Of a DNA stretch of 34,814 bases, positions 22,377-30,360 are shown piece by piece. The translations under genes were made by a program, and so were the position numbers. Location: the NCBI GenBank assembly GCA_913775265.1, contig CAJYJH010000080.1, forward strand, positions 1-34,814. The letters run 5' to 3'. The notes beneath the pieces are model-generated. The model made no database searches, was not told where the DNA came from, and saw only the letters and a list, made by a program, of their open reading frames with translations. Numbering within the stretch: position 1 is the stretch's first letter; the number at the start of each line of letters is the position of its first letter. The stretch comes from an uncultured Mucilaginibacter sp. Its GTDB lineage: Bacteria > Bacteroidota > Bacteroidia > Sphingobacteriales > Sphingobacteriaceae.

Positions 22377-22616
22377 ATGGAATCAACCAATCGTCCAAAC
22401 ACGACTTTGGGTTTTTATAGCCCTGATGGCTATTTTCAGCCCATAACTGCGCTTAACACCGCCAACCTCGAATTTGTAAGCAAGACGCTCTATGAGCTGG
22501 AGCAGATGCTCGATAAAAACCTTGAGCTTGAAAATTATGAAAAGTGTGCGCTCATACGCGACGAAATAATTAAGAGAGCCATAGCCAAAAGAAATCGCCA
22601 GGCAGAGCAAAACTAA
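22377..22616 (+). CDS. UVR-motif microprotein
   Basis: 79 residues, cytoplasmic. The C-terminal half LYELEQMLDKNLELENYEKCALIRDEI matches the UVR motif (a helical hairpin with the xENYExCAxxRDEI pattern) found at the C-terminus of UvrB and in UvrC, McsA and some Clp regulators. The N-terminal 40 residues (NTTLGFYSPDGYFQPI) are unassigned. It is not part of uvrB or uvrC here. A free UVR motif could bind a partner in DNA repair or proteolysis; inference only. It starts 103 bp after the cupin gene, with the palindrome at 22351 between them, and is 76 bp from the SDR gene. Confidence 0.75.
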   Translation: MESTNRPNTTLGFYSPDGYFQPITALNTANLEFVSKTLYELEQMLDKNLELENYEKCALIRDEIIKRAIAKRNRQAEQN

Positions 22617-22691
22617 TTGCATTTATTTTAAAACATTTGCCATAGTTGAATGATTGTTAATTTGTAATTAAAAATATTAACACATAAAACT

Positions 22692-23492
22692 ATGGCAAAT
22701 AACAATAAATATGCTTTGATTACCGGTGGTACATCGGGCATAGGTCGTGAACTGGCCAAAATTTTTGCGCGCGAACATTACAATTTGATTTTGATTGCCC
22801 GCAACGAGCAAGAATTAAATACATGTGCAACTGAGTTCAGGCAAAATGGCGTAGAGGTGATCACCTTGGCCAAAGATCTTTTTAACCGTAATGAAGTTTT
22901 CGCTGTTTACGATGAAGTAAAAGCCAAAGGTATACAAGTAGATGTTTTAGTAAATGATGCAGGGCAGGGTTATTACGGCGAGTTTAAAGATACTGATATC
23001 AATCGTGAACTCGATATCATACAACTTAACATTAGCGCAACTGTTATTTTGACCAAATGCTTTTTAAAAGATATGGTAGCCCGTAACGAGGGTAAGATAT
23101 TGCAGCTGGCTTCGATAGCCAGTGTTACTCCGGGTCCGTGGCAATCTGTTTACCATGGCACTAAGGCCTTCATCTTATCGTTCTCCGAAGCCATTCGCGA
23201 GGAATTGAAGGATACCAACATTACCGTAACCGCCCTGTTGCCTGGTGCCACCGATACCGATTTCTTCAACAAGGCAGATATGCAAAACAGCAAGATTGTG
23301 CAAGATAAAAGCTCATTGTCAAATCCAGCCGATGTAGCACAAGACGGATTTGACGCATTGATGGCAGGAGATGACAAAGTAACATCAGGTTTTAAGAATA
23401 AAATGATGGTAGGCATGAGCAATGTGATGCCCGAAACTACGGTTGCTCACATGATGAACGAGCAGCAGAGACCGGTAGACAAAAACGACTAA
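22692..23492 (+). CDS. Short-chain dehydrogenase/reductase
   Basis: 266 residues. Seen: the Rossmann nucleotide motif ALITGGTSGIGREL, the NDAG-like VLVNDAGQGYYG, the Ser around 142 in ILQLASIASVTPG, and the active-site YHGTKAF (Tyr/Lys). LLPGATDTDF follows. Classical SDR length; it uses NAD(P)H to reduce or oxidise a carbonyl/alcohol substrate that cannot be predicted. The GIGRELAKIFAREHYNLILIARNE region, with an RN pair, suggests NADP preference; inference. Ends before a strong terminator. Confidence 0.93.
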   Translation: MANNNKYALITGGTSGIGRELAKIFAREHYNLILIARNEQELNTCATEFRQNGVEVITLAKDLFNRNEVFAVYDEVKAKGIQVDVLVNDAGQGYYGEFKDTDINRELDIIQLNISATVILTKCFLKDMVARNEGKILQLASIASVTPGPWQSVYHGTKAFILSFSEAIREELKDTNITVTALLPGATDTDFFNKADMQNSKIVQDKSSLSNPADVAQDGFDALMAGDDKVTSGFKNKMMVGMSNVMPETTVAHMMNEQQRPVDKND

Positions 23493-23517
23493 TAAGAAAC
23501 TTTAGTTAGATGATGGC

Positions 23518-23557
23518 ACCCCGAAGCTGGCATTATGGCCGGCTTTGGGGTATTTTT
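23518..23557 (+). terminator. Rho-independent terminator after the SDR gene
   Basis: ACCCCGAAGCTGGC pairs with GCCGGCTTTGGGGT (14 pairs, two of them G-T), 6-nt loop, followed by ATTTTTG. It is the best terminator in the window for shape and T-tract. Confidence 0.85.
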
Positions 23558-23619
23558 GTTTACCTGCGTTTTGTTGATGGCAATTAAGAAGCGTAAGTTT
23601 GCCATCCAATATATTTTGC

Positions 23620-24126
23620 ATGGCAATTACTAAAGCTCAACTTACAGACGTACCTGCTTTAACGCATTTGGTTAACAGCGCCTACCGTGGCGAGACCTCT
23701 AAACTGGGTTGGACCAGTGAAAGCCACTTGCTGGAAGGTGTAAGAATTGACGAAGCTGAACTAAGCAGCTACTTTGAACGTCCGGAAATCACAATTTTAA
23801 AATACACCAATGAAGAGGAGGAGATTATCGGTTGTGTTTACTTAGAAATAACGGCCAACCAGCGCATGTATTTGGGCATGCTTTCGGTTAGTCCGTTGTT
23901 GCAAAACGGTAGCATCGGTCGCCAACTGCTGGCGGCTGCTGATGAACATGCCCATGAAAATAATTGTGTGTTTATTAAAATATCAGTAATCACCACACGT
24001 CACGAATTGATTGCCTGGTATCAACGTCGCGGTTTTATGCCAACAGGTGAGACTATACCATTAATTACAGAAACCAGTATAGCTAAAGTTCCAGTCGATT
24101 TGATGATTATGGAAAAACCTGTTTAA
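23620..24126 (+). CDS. GNAT-family N-acetyltransferase
   Basis: 168 residues from ATG 23620 (MAITKAQLTDV). A TTG 21 bp upstream stays in frame, but the ATG fits the family start. Seen: a GNAT fold with LTHLVNSAYRGE, IIGCVYLE, the acetyl-CoA loop LGMLSVSPLLQNGSIGRQLL (Q/RxxGxG/A-like NGSIGRQ) and YQRRGFMPTGE at the end. The substrate is unknown. It ends before a bidirectional hairpin that separates it from the receiver-like gene. Confidence 0.85.
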   Translation: MAITKAQLTDVPALTHLVNSAYRGETSKLGWTSESHLLEGVRIDEAELSSYFERPEITILKYTNEEEEIIGCVYLEITANQRMYLGMLSVSPLLQNGSIGRQLLAAADEHAHENNCVFIKISVITTRHELIAWYQRRGFMPTGETIPLITETSIAKVPVDLMIMEKPV

Positions 24127-24128
24127 AA

Positions 24129-24177
24129 AATGAGCCGCACTTTTGTTGCGTTCAAGATAGCTAAAGTGCGGCTCATT
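24129..24177. terminator. Bidirectional hairpin between GNAT and receiver-like genes
   Basis: AATGAGCCGCACTTT pairs with AAAGTGCGGCTCATT (15 bp) around a 19-nt loop. It is preceded by an A-run (for the minus strand, a T-run). It lies between two convergent genes. Confidence 0.75.
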
Positions 24178-24222
24178 CATCAATCGAAGCTATTGTAAGC
24201 GAATAGTAATCACTTAAATAGT

Positions 24223-24525
24223 TTAACCTTTTAGCGCCTCATAAACTTCTGCTGTAAGCAAACCGCTTCCACCGCCGTAATGCTGAATAATTTTCACGGC
24301 CGGTCGGTGCGCAGTAAAATAAGTTCGTAGGTTTTCTTCAGACTCAGGCTCAATACCACTGCACAACATAATTAAATCAAATATTTCGTGATCGAACGCT
24401 TGCACGGCATCCTTATCCGTCAATGCTGATGCACCTTCCCACTCAGGGTTATTATTAATTAGCCGCACAACAGTCTGCATAATTTCAGGGTGGCGGCCAA
24501 TAGCCAGAATCTTAGTTTTTTCCAT
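24223..24525 (-). CDS. Degenerate receiver-like protein
   Basis: 100 residues. The alternating pattern resembles a receiver (CheY-like) domain: KILAIGRHPEIMQTVVRLI against the usual KILIVDDEPEI..., and IFDLIMLCSGI against ...DLVLLDxxMP. In this alignment the acidic pair becomes Gly-Arg (10-11) and the phospho-accepting Asp becomes Cys55, so it cannot be phosphorylated in the normal way. A CxS pair (CSGIEPESEE) follows. It is the second gene of an operon, starting 8 bp after the pirin gene. A structural or redox role with pirin is possible but only inferred. It might instead be an unrelated small Rossmann-like protein. Confidence 0.65.
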   Translation of the reverse strand: MEKTKILAIGRHPEIMQTVVRLINNNPEWEGASALTDKDAVQAFDHEIFDLIMLCSGIEPESEENLRTYFTAHRPAVKIIQHYGGGSGLLTAEVYEALKG

Positions 24526-24533
24526 TGCCTCGC

Positions 24534-25253
24534 TTAAAATACCATTGGCACTTCCATTAACAAAAATTCTGCCTCAGTGTCTGCCGTAATTTCCAGTGCG
24601 TCAATATCCCAGCTGCCTAAGCCATCACGGGTATTTAGTTTTTGCCCGTTAACGGTTATCTCACCATTCAATACAAACGCATAAACGCCGTTATGTGCCT
24701 TGCCTTTAAATTCATACTTTGTAGACTTACCCTGATCAAATTTACCCATGTGAAACCAAGCATTCTGGTAAATCCAGATGCCTTCATCATCCGGGTTGGG
24801 AGACAATATTTGCTGCAGGCGATTATGACGGTCGGCCAGGTTCAAGGTCAACTGGTCATAACGCGGCTCTACATTCTTTTGGTTAGGGTAAATCCAAATC
24901 TGTAAAAACTTCACCTGTTCATTCTCATGAGCATTTTGTTCGCTGTGATAAATGCCTGTTCCGGCACTCATGGCTTGGATATCGCCTTTGCGGATGATAG
25001 CTGTGTTGCCCATACTATCCTTATGTTCCAGATCACCTTCTAATGGGATGGAAATAATTTCCATATTATCATGCGGATGGCGCCCGAAACCCATGCCGCC
25101 GCTTACGGTGTCATCATTGAGCACTCGGAGTGCACCAAAATTCATGGCCTGCGGGTTGTAGTAACTGCCAAAACTGAAAGTATGGAAGCTATTTAACCAG
25201 CCATGATTGGCGTGGCCCCTGCCTTCTGCTTTATGTAATATTGTATATGCCAT
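24534..25253 (-). CDS. Pirin-family bicupin protein
   Basis: 239 residues, close to the YhhW-like bacterial pirins. Seen: the start MAYTILHKAEGRGHANHGWLN-like N-terminus, metal site FGRHPHDNMEI (His59, His61) and GIYHSEQNA (His103, Glu105) in the first cupin, and a degenerate second cupin without ligands. Such bacterial pirins can have quercetinase activity or modulate partner enzymes; which applies here is unknown. A -7 box TACTTTTG (25276-25283) precedes it. It lies upstream of the receiver-like gene in an operon. Confidence 0.92.
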   Translation of the reverse strand: MAYTILHKAEGRGHANHGWLNSFHTFSFGSYYNPQAMNFGALRVLNDDTVSGGMGFGRHPHDNMEIISIPLEGDLEHKDSMGNTAIIRKGDIQAMSAGTGIYHSEQNAHENEQVKFLQIWIYPNQKNVEPRYDQLTLNLADRHNRLQQILSPNPDDEGIWIYQNAWFHMGKFDQGKSTKYEFKGKAHNGVYAFVLNGEITVNGQKLNTRDGLGSWDIDALEITADTEAEFLLMEVPMVF

Positions 25254-25275
25254 GATGATTGTTTTATTATGGTAA

Positions 25276-25283
25276 CAAAAGTA
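25276..25283 (-). promoter_or_regulatory. Candidate -7 box of the pirin operon
   Basis: The minus strand reads TACTTTTG (TAnnTTTG), 22 bp before the pirin ATG, predicting a leader of about 18 nt. No -33 element is evident. Confidence 0.45.
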
Positions 25284-25337
25284 ACCTGAATTATGCCGGC
25301 GGCTCTTAATGTTTGTTAAGAAATAACACTTAATAAA

Positions 25338-25371
25338 AAAGGGTTACCGTTTCATAACCCGGTAACCCTTT
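25338..25371 (-). terminator. Terminator after the aspartokinase gene
   Basis: On the minus strand AAAGGGTTACCG... pairs with CGGTAACCCTTT (12 bp, 10-nt loop), followed by TTTATTA. It lies 21 bp after the aspartokinase stop, correctly oriented, and separates it from the pirin gene. Confidence 0.75.
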
Positions 25372-25391
25372 CAAAGTTTTTAATTTACTAA

Positions 25392-26765
25392 CTACATCGC
25401 TGCGTTGAGCGCGATCACAGCAGTATCAAAATCCTGACGATCTACTAAAAATTGAATGTTGATCTGCCTTAAGGCAAAACCGGCACTTTTAATGTTGATA
25501 CCTGCTTTGGCCAGCGCACTTGCCGCTTTAGCCAACAAGCCGGGCTGATCCATATTTGAACTGATTAAGCAAACGATAGCAACCTTCTCGGCAGTTGCTT
25601 TTTCAAACTTGGCATGCAATTCATCAAACAGCGCCTTGGTATAATCTTTTTCCCAAATCACAATAGATATACTGTTAGCGCTGGTTGCTTTAAAGTTGTA
25701 GCTCACATTATGCTTTTTAAATATCTGCATAATCTCCAAGTCGGTACCGACGTTGCCCACCATCAACGGATCGTAAATATCCAGCATCATCAGGCGGTTG
25801 GTACCGGTAATTACTTCTACCTTTTTTTCAGGCGATACATATTCGCGGGTAATTAATGTGCCCGGATGCTCAGGTTCAAAGGTGTTCTTAATACGCAGGT
25901 TAATATTGTTGATTTCTAAAGGCTTTGATGCTTTAGGGTGGATGGCTTCCATGCCTACGTCGGCCAGTTGGTCAGCTACATCATAATTAGTGAAGCCAAT
26001 AGGTACGCAGTTATGAATGCCTACCAATACCGGGTCTGCCGAGCACAAGTGATATTCTTTATGGATAATAGCCTCCTGCGGCTGTACAGCCACAGCTATT
26101 TTGCTGAAAGTAACCTCAGAATAGCCACGATCAAATTCGCGCATAATACCCTCAGTACCCTTAGTATAGCCTGTCGCGATACAAATGGTGCTGGCTAAAT
26201 CTATATCTTTAAATGCCTGTTTGATGCGTTCATCGATGGTGTAAGGTTCATGGTCATGAAAACCGCTTAAATCAACCAAAGTAGCGTTGATACCCATCCC
26301 CTGCAAAATGCTGGTGAGTACATAAGCCGAATGCGTTTCGCCGATAGAAGCCAGAATCTCGCGTGCCGCCTGCAAAATACCTTCGGTGCTTACGTACCCC
26401 GAGGCTAATATGCCCGAAAGATTTTCTAAAAATTTTTGCGCATGGCGAACGTGTTTTTCGATAAACTCATCAGCCGCAGCAAGGTCAAGACCCAGTGGTT
26501 CATATTTTTTGTTAAGCTCTTTCAGCTTTACAATCAAATCTTCGAGTGCCGTTTTAAAGTTTTCCTGACGGGCGATGAGGTGGTAAACGCCCGGTTCTCC
26601 GGTCTTTTTGTTTTCGAGCAATAAGTTGGTTACGCCCGAAAATGCCGACACCACAAAGATGCGATTGTAAAGCTCGTTTCCGATACGGTTATAAAGGATG
26701 ACATTTTTTATTACATCCTGCAAGGCACTCATCGAAGTGCCGCCTATTTTTTCAACAGTTAACAT
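25392..26765 (-). CDS. Aspartate kinase
   Basis: Phosphorylates aspartate as the first step to Lys, Thr and Met. 457 residues from ATG 26765 (a preceding TTG is ignored). Seen: the N-terminal ATP/Asp site VEKIGGTSMS, with the family Lys and Gly-Gly-Thr-Ser, GYVSTEGIL, TGYTKG in the middle with a GREFDRGYSEVTFS-like stretch, and two C-terminal ACT domains (about 310-375 and 385-450; DQPGLLAKAASALAKAGINI). The two ACT domains imply feedback control by an amino acid. This KIGGTSM form resembles the specialised aspartokinases sometimes linked to ectoine operons (Ask_Ect), but no ectoine genes are seen. It is 71 bp downstream of proC on the same strand. Confidence 0.92.
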   Translation of the reverse strand: MLTVEKIGGTSMSALQDVIKNVILYNRIGNELYNRIFVVSAFSGVTNLLLENKKTGEPGVYHLIARQENFKTALEDLIVKLKELNKKYEPLGLDLAAADEFIEKHVRHAQKFLENLSGILASGYVSTEGILQAAREILASIGETHSAYVLTSILQGMGINATLVDLSGFHDHEPYTIDERIKQAFKDIDLASTICIATGYTKGTEGIMREFDRGYSEVTFSKIAVAVQPQEAIIHKEYHLCSADPVLVGIHNCVPIGFTNYDVADQLADVGMEAIHPKASKPLEINNINLRIKNTFEPEHPGTLITREYVSPEKKVEVITGTNRLMMLDIYDPLMVGNVGTDLEIMQIFKKHNVSYNFKATSANSISIVIWEKDYTKALFDELHAKFEKATAEKVAIVCLISSNMDQPGLLAKAASALAKAGINIKSAGFALRQINIQFLVDRQDFDTAVIALNAAM

Positions 26766-26836
26766 CAATCAATAATTTAAAAAGTGCGCTAATGTACTTC
26801 CATTAACGCATTGCAACAATGCTTCCGTTCAGAAGC

Positions 26837-27649
26837 TTAACTTTCTTTGGTATACAAGGCACCAGCTTTCTCGGCCGATAATTTAATGCCTTTAATTAAG
26901 GCCGAACTAAAACCATGGTGTTCCATTTCGTTCAAGCCCGCAATGGTACATCCTTTAGGGGAGGTCACCTTATCAATTTCCTGCTCGGGGTGCGAGGCTA
27001 ACTGCAGCAATAAGTCGGCAGCACCCTTGGCCGTTTGAGCGGCCATTTTAAGTGCATCATGCGCATGGAAACCAATTTCGGTACCACCTTGCGATGCTGC
27101 CCGGATAGAACGTAAAAAGAATGCAATACCACAAGCGCACAGGGCCGTTGCTGAAGTCATCAATTCTTCGTTAATCTGCACGGTAATACCTACGGTATCA
27201 AATATTGATTGCACTATGGCCATACTTTCGGCACTGGCTTTATCAGTAGCAATACAAGTCATGGAGTGACCAATAGCGATAGCTGTGTTAGGCATAGCGC
27301 GAACTACCTGCACATCCATCCCTAATTGCTTACGGATGTCTTCGCAAGTTACACCCGATACCACCGAAATCAGCAGATGTTGTCCGGGACGTATTGCAGG
27401 TTTTATTTCGTTGAGTAATTTATTTAATTGCTGCGGCAGGATAGCCAATACAACAACGTCAGCGTCGCGCACGGCCTGCGCATTGTCGGATGTGGTGCCC
27501 AAACCAGCTTCGGCCAAACTGGCTAAAGCCATTACGTTACGACGGGTAAGCGTTATTTGCTCAGGCTCGTACTTGTTGGCTTTAATTAATCCTTTGGCTA
27601 ATGATAAACCAATATTACCACTGCCTAAAATAGCGATGTTCCTATTCAT
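26837..27649 (-). CDS. proC: Pyrroline-5-carboxylate reductase
   Basis: Reduces pyrroline-5-carboxylate to proline with NAD(P)H. 270 residues: N-terminal Rossmann IAILGSGNIGLSLAKGL, VVVLAILPQQL, MPNTAIAIGHSMT, and the C-terminal dimer domain with VTSPKGCTIAGLNEME (VTSPGGTT in most homologues; here K-G-C) and LNEMEHHGFSSALIKGI. It lies 3 bp downstream of argB. Pairing with arg genes is common in Bacteroidota, since ornithine and proline both come from glutamate semialdehyde. The K-G-C variant in a conserved loop may alter kinetics but is not an obvious loss. Confidence 0.93.
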   Translation of the reverse strand: MNRNIAILGSGNIGLSLAKGLIKANKYEPEQITLTRRNVMALASLAEAGLGTTSDNAQAVRDADVVVLAILPQQLNKLLNEIKPAIRPGQHLLISVVSGVTCEDIRKQLGMDVQVVRAMPNTAIAIGHSMTCIATDKASAESMAIVQSIFDTVGITVQINEELMTSATALCACGIAFFLRSIRAASQGGTEIGFHAHDALKMAAQTAKGAADLLLQLASHPEQEIDKVTSPKGCTIAGLNEMEHHGFSSALIKGIKLSAEKAGALYTKES

Positions 27650-27652
27650 AGT

Positions 27653-28444
27653 TTAATTACTTAATCGTGTTCCGAAAGGTTGATTTTGCTGCAGGTATTT
27701 TAAATCGTCAGATTTGCCAATGACTACCGCTTTTACTCCATTGGCAATGGCTGCAAAGGCATTATCCAATTTAGGCAGCATACCACTATGGATGATCTGG
27801 TCTTTCTTTAATTCGTCGTAACGTTGCGGATTTATATCCCTGATCAGCGATTCTTCATCATTGATATCTTGCAGCACGCCCTTTTTTTCAAAGCAATAAA
27901 TCAATGTAGTTTCGTAATGTACAGAAAGGGCAACTGCTAAGGCTGATGCAATGGTATCGGCATTAGTATTAAGCATTTGCCCGTCTCCATCGTGTGTTAA
28001 TGCACAGAAAGCAGGAGTGAAGCCAGCTTCAATCAGGGCGCTCAGGTTGGCTGCGTTTACCGAATCATTATTGATGTCGCCAACAAAGCCGTAGTCAATA
28101 GTTTTAACCGGGCGTTTAACCGCTTTTATAAAATTGCCGTCGGCCCCGGTAAGGCCGATGGCGTTAGTGCCAAAGCGTTGTAATTGGGCCACGATGTTTT
28201 TATTGATGAGCCCGGCATACACCATCGTCACCACGCGAAGCGTTTCAATATCTGTAATACGACGGCCATCAACCAACTTGGCTTCGATGCCCATTTGCTC
28301 CGAAATTTGAGTGGCAATTTTGCCTCCACCATGAACAAGTATTTTATAACCGTCGATAGCGGTAAAGTCTTTTAGAAAATGATATAGATTTTCGGAATTA
28401 TCAATTACGTTCCCGCCAATCTTAATAACATAAAGAGGTTTCAT
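27653..28444 (-). CDS. argB: Acetylglutamate (or succinylglutamate) kinase
   Basis: 263 residues. Amino-acid-kinase fold: KIGGNVID (8-15), LVHGGGKIA, LVDGRRIT, GLTGADGN, NTNADTIASALA, and SGMLPKLDNA near the end. Role: phosphorylates N-acylglutamate, the second step of arginine synthesis. The arginine transcarbamylase of this genome looks succinyl-specific, so this kinase may act on N-succinylglutamate; inference. It is followed 3 bp later by proC, and its 5' spacer (up to about 150 nt of possible leader) contains a T-arm-like hairpin and a -7 box at 28599. The N-terminus fits ArgB without the regulatory helix of arginine-inhibited forms, so strong feedback is not expected. Confidence 0.9.
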   Translation of the reverse strand: MKPLYVIKIGGNVIDNSENLYHFLKDFTAIDGYKILVHGGGKIATQISEQMGIEAKLVDGRRITDIETLRVVTMVYAGLINKNIVAQLQRFGTNAIGLTGADGNFIKAVKRPVKTIDYGFVGDINNDSVNAANLSALIEAGFTPAFCALTHDGDGQMLNTNADTIASALAVALSVHYETTLIYCFEKKGVLQDINDEESLIRDINPQRYDELKKDQIIHSGMLPKLDNAFAAIANGVKAVVIGKSDDLKYLQQNQPFGTRLSN

Positions 28445-28454
28445 GACACTGATT

Positions 28455-28471
28455 TAGAGTTCGATTCTCTA
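28455..28471 (+). other. T-arm-like hairpin upstream of argB (tRNA remnant or chance)
   Basis: TAGAG-TTCGATT-CTCTA: a 5-bp stem, a 7-nt loop and a 5-bp stem with the TTCGATT loop, exactly the geometry and sequence of a tRNA T-arm. No acceptor 5' half, D-arm or anticodon arm is found in the preceding 70 bp, so it is not a tRNA gene. On the minus strand it sits 11-27 bp before the argB ATG. Confidence 0.35.
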
Positions 28472-28598
28472 ACATCGGCTATAATACTTATTTTCTATAA
28501 CATAAATCATAAAAAAGGTTAAACAATGTAAAGAAAATATTAAAATACGCCAATCATTGCCATTTTAATATCAAGAAGTATTAATGAGGATATGGCGT

Positions 28599-28606
28599 CA
28601 AACATA
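28599..28606 (-). promoter_or_regulatory. Candidate -7 box of the argB-proC operon
   Basis: The minus strand reads TATGTTTG (TAnnTTTG). A start at about 28595 would give a 150-nt leader before argB, unusually long for this window. No -33 element is found. The box lies close to the divergent ndh promoter region. Confidence 0.35.
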
Positions 28607-28649
28607 ACCTGACCTACGCTGGTTCTACTGTAAATTTTTACTATTGCAC

Positions 28650-29960
28650 ATGGCTGATATGTTTTTAGGAAAATCGTCTGGTAAACCACGCGTGGTGATT
28701 ATTGGCGGTGGTTTTGGTGGCGTAAACGTTGGGCGGCATCTGCGCAACGAAGATGTTGATGTAGTGATGATAGATAAACATAACTATCACACTTTTCAGC
28801 CACTGTTGTATCAGGTAGCCATTGGCGCCATCGAGGCTGATGCCATTGGTTTTCCGATCCGCAGAATTTTTACCGGCTTTAAAAACTTCGCTTTCCACAT
28901 GGCAGAGGTTCAAAAGATCAATGCAGAAACTAACAGCATAAGCACATCCCTGGGTGACATACATTATGACTATTTGGTAATTGCCACCGGAGCCAACACT
29001 AACTATTTTGGCAACAAGGAGATTGAGCATTTTACAATGCCCATGAAAAACATACCGGAAGCTTTGAATATTCGTAGCGCCGTGCTACAGAATCTTGAAA
29101 AAGCAGCTGTAACAGCTGACAAAGCGGAGCGGGATGCGCTTCTAACCTTTGTGGTAGTCGGCGGTGGACCAACCGGCGCCGAACTTTCAGGAGCGCTTGC
29201 CGAAATGCGTACTAATATGCTTTGTAAGGATTTTCCGGACCTGCGGCCTGAGGATATGAAAGTGTACCTGGCCGAAGGCAAACCTAAACTGATTGCTGCT
29301 ATGTCGGAGCAAGCATCCGTTAAAGCAAAAGAGTTTTTGACAGACATGGGCGTAATTATTTACAACGATGTTCATGTAACCAGTTATAACGGCGATGAGC
29401 TGAAGATTGATAACGGCGTAACTGTGCGAACCAAAAATGTGTTTTGGGCAGCAGGGGTAAAGGGTGAGATGCCCGAAGGTATTCCGCAGGATATAATTGT
29501 ACGTGGTGCCCGCATCCAAACGGACGAGATAAGTCGCGTAAAAGGCTTTCAAAACGTATTTGCCATTGGCGATGTGGCTGCCATGATTACGCCCGACTCG
29601 CCCGAAGGTCATCCAGGCGTTGCACCAGTTGCCATACAACAGGGTGCGCATTTGGCTAAAAATATTATTAACCTCGTCAAAGGCCAAAAAACCGAGCCTT
29701 TTAAATATCATGATAAAGGTTCGTTAGCTACCATTGGTCGCAACAAAGCTGTGGCCGACTTAGGCAAACTGCATTTTCAGGGATTTTTTGCCTGGCTAAT
29801 CTGGCTTTTTGTGCATGTGATGTCGCTGGCAGGATTTAGTAATAAACTGGTAGTTTTCTGCAATTGGGTAATCAACTACTTCACTAAAAATACAGATAAT
29901 AGGTTAATAATCCGTTACTTCAACAAAGAAACTATGATGACTGAACCTGTCGCCAAATAA
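28650..29960 (+). CDS. ndh: Type II NADH:quinone oxidoreductase
   Basis: 436 residues from ATG 28650 (an in-frame TTG at 28644 is less likely). Two dinucleotide sites are seen: VVIIGGGFGGVNVGRHL (FAD) and VVVGGGPTGAELSGAL (NADH), then VFAIGDVAAM (FAD-binding) and PVAIQQG (quinone-site AQxAxQ-like). A C-terminal amphipathic/hydrophobic segment FFAWLIWLFVHVMSL is the membrane contact. Role: single-subunit, non-proton-pumping electron entry into the menaquinone pool. It is transcribed alone, between the two arg blocks. A near -7 box TACTATTG lies 3 nt before the ATG. Confidence 0.95.
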   Translation: MADMFLGKSSGKPRVVIIGGGFGGVNVGRHLRNEDVDVVMIDKHNYHTFQPLLYQVAIGAIEADAIGFPIRRIFTGFKNFAFHMAEVQKINAETNSISTSLGDIHYDYLVIATGANTNYFGNKEIEHFTMPMKNIPEALNIRSAVLQNLEKAAVTADKAERDALLTFVVVGGGPTGAELSGALAEMRTNMLCKDFPDLRPEDMKVYLAEGKPKLIAAMSEQASVKAKEFLTDMGVIIYNDVHVTSYNGDELKIDNGVTVRTKNVFWAAGVKGEMPEGIPQDIIVRGARIQTDEISRVKGFQNVFAIGDVAAMITPDSPEGHPGVAPVAIQQGAHLAKNIINLVKGQKTEPFKYHDKGSLATIGRNKAVADLGKLHFQGFFAWLIWLFVHVMSLAGFSNKLVVFCNWVINYFTKNTDNRLIIRYFNKETMMTEPVAK

Positions 29961-30065
29961 ATCCGCGATTGCGTATTGAAAGAAGTATTAAACTTTTAAT
30001 TAATTTCTGTTAACAAAATGATTTAAGTGTTGTTGTAAAGTTTATAAATAAGTAAAACTCAAATC

Positions 30066-30305
30066 ATGGCAACAAATTTCAATCCTGAACATAGCGAAGG
30101 CCCAGTGGCCAAAGCTATTGAGCAGCAAACGGCCAAATTACCATCAGACCTGTTTTTATGGGCTGCTTTGGGTTCGATGGCTGCATCAGCGACGCTGAAA
30201 ATTTTAAAGAAAGACAAGACCGCTTTATTTGTTGGACAGTGGGCCGCACCATTTTTGCTGTTAGGCTTATACAACAAATTAGTGAAACTGGAAGGTAGCG
30301 ATTGA
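30066..30305 (+). CDS. Small membrane protein of unknown function
   Basis: 79 residues. Seen: a hydrophilic N-terminus (HSEGPVAKAIEQQTAKLPSD), one or two hydrophobic helices (about 29-47 and 56-73) and a short charged tail. No motif of known function. Its AIEQQTAKLPSD...LFLWAALGSMAASATL pattern is conserved in Sphingobacteriaceae from memory. The following terminator is strong, so it is its own unit. The next gene on the other strand is also a small membrane protein. Confidence 0.7.
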   Translation: MATNFNPEHSEGPVAKAIEQQTAKLPSDLFLWAALGSMAASATLKILKKDKTALFVGQWAAPFLLLGLYNKLVKLEGSD

Positions 30306-30323
30306 TAAGCGAACATCTAAGAT

Positions 30324-30360
30324 AAAGCCGGTTAGAGTAAAACTTAACCGGCTTTGTTTT
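30324..30360 (+). terminator. Terminator after the small membrane protein gene
   Basis: AAAGCCGGTTA pairs with TAACCGGCTTT (11 bp, 10-nt loop), followed by GTTTTT, a classic rho-independent form. It lies 19 bp after the stop. Confidence 0.85.

Noticed and set aside
28440..28480. A complete tRNA gene at the T-arm-like hairpin
   Set aside because: No matching acceptor, D-arm or anticodon arm on either strand within a tRNA length.
28445..28643. Very short ORFs (7 and 13 codons) in the argB leader as an arginine attenuator peptide
   Set aside because: They contain one Arg codon at most and no terminator/antiterminator pair was found.
28665..29711. Antisense ORFs of 121, 114 and 174 codons inside ndh
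   Set aside because: All are opposite a clear type II NADH dehydrogenase and show low-complexity shadow composition.
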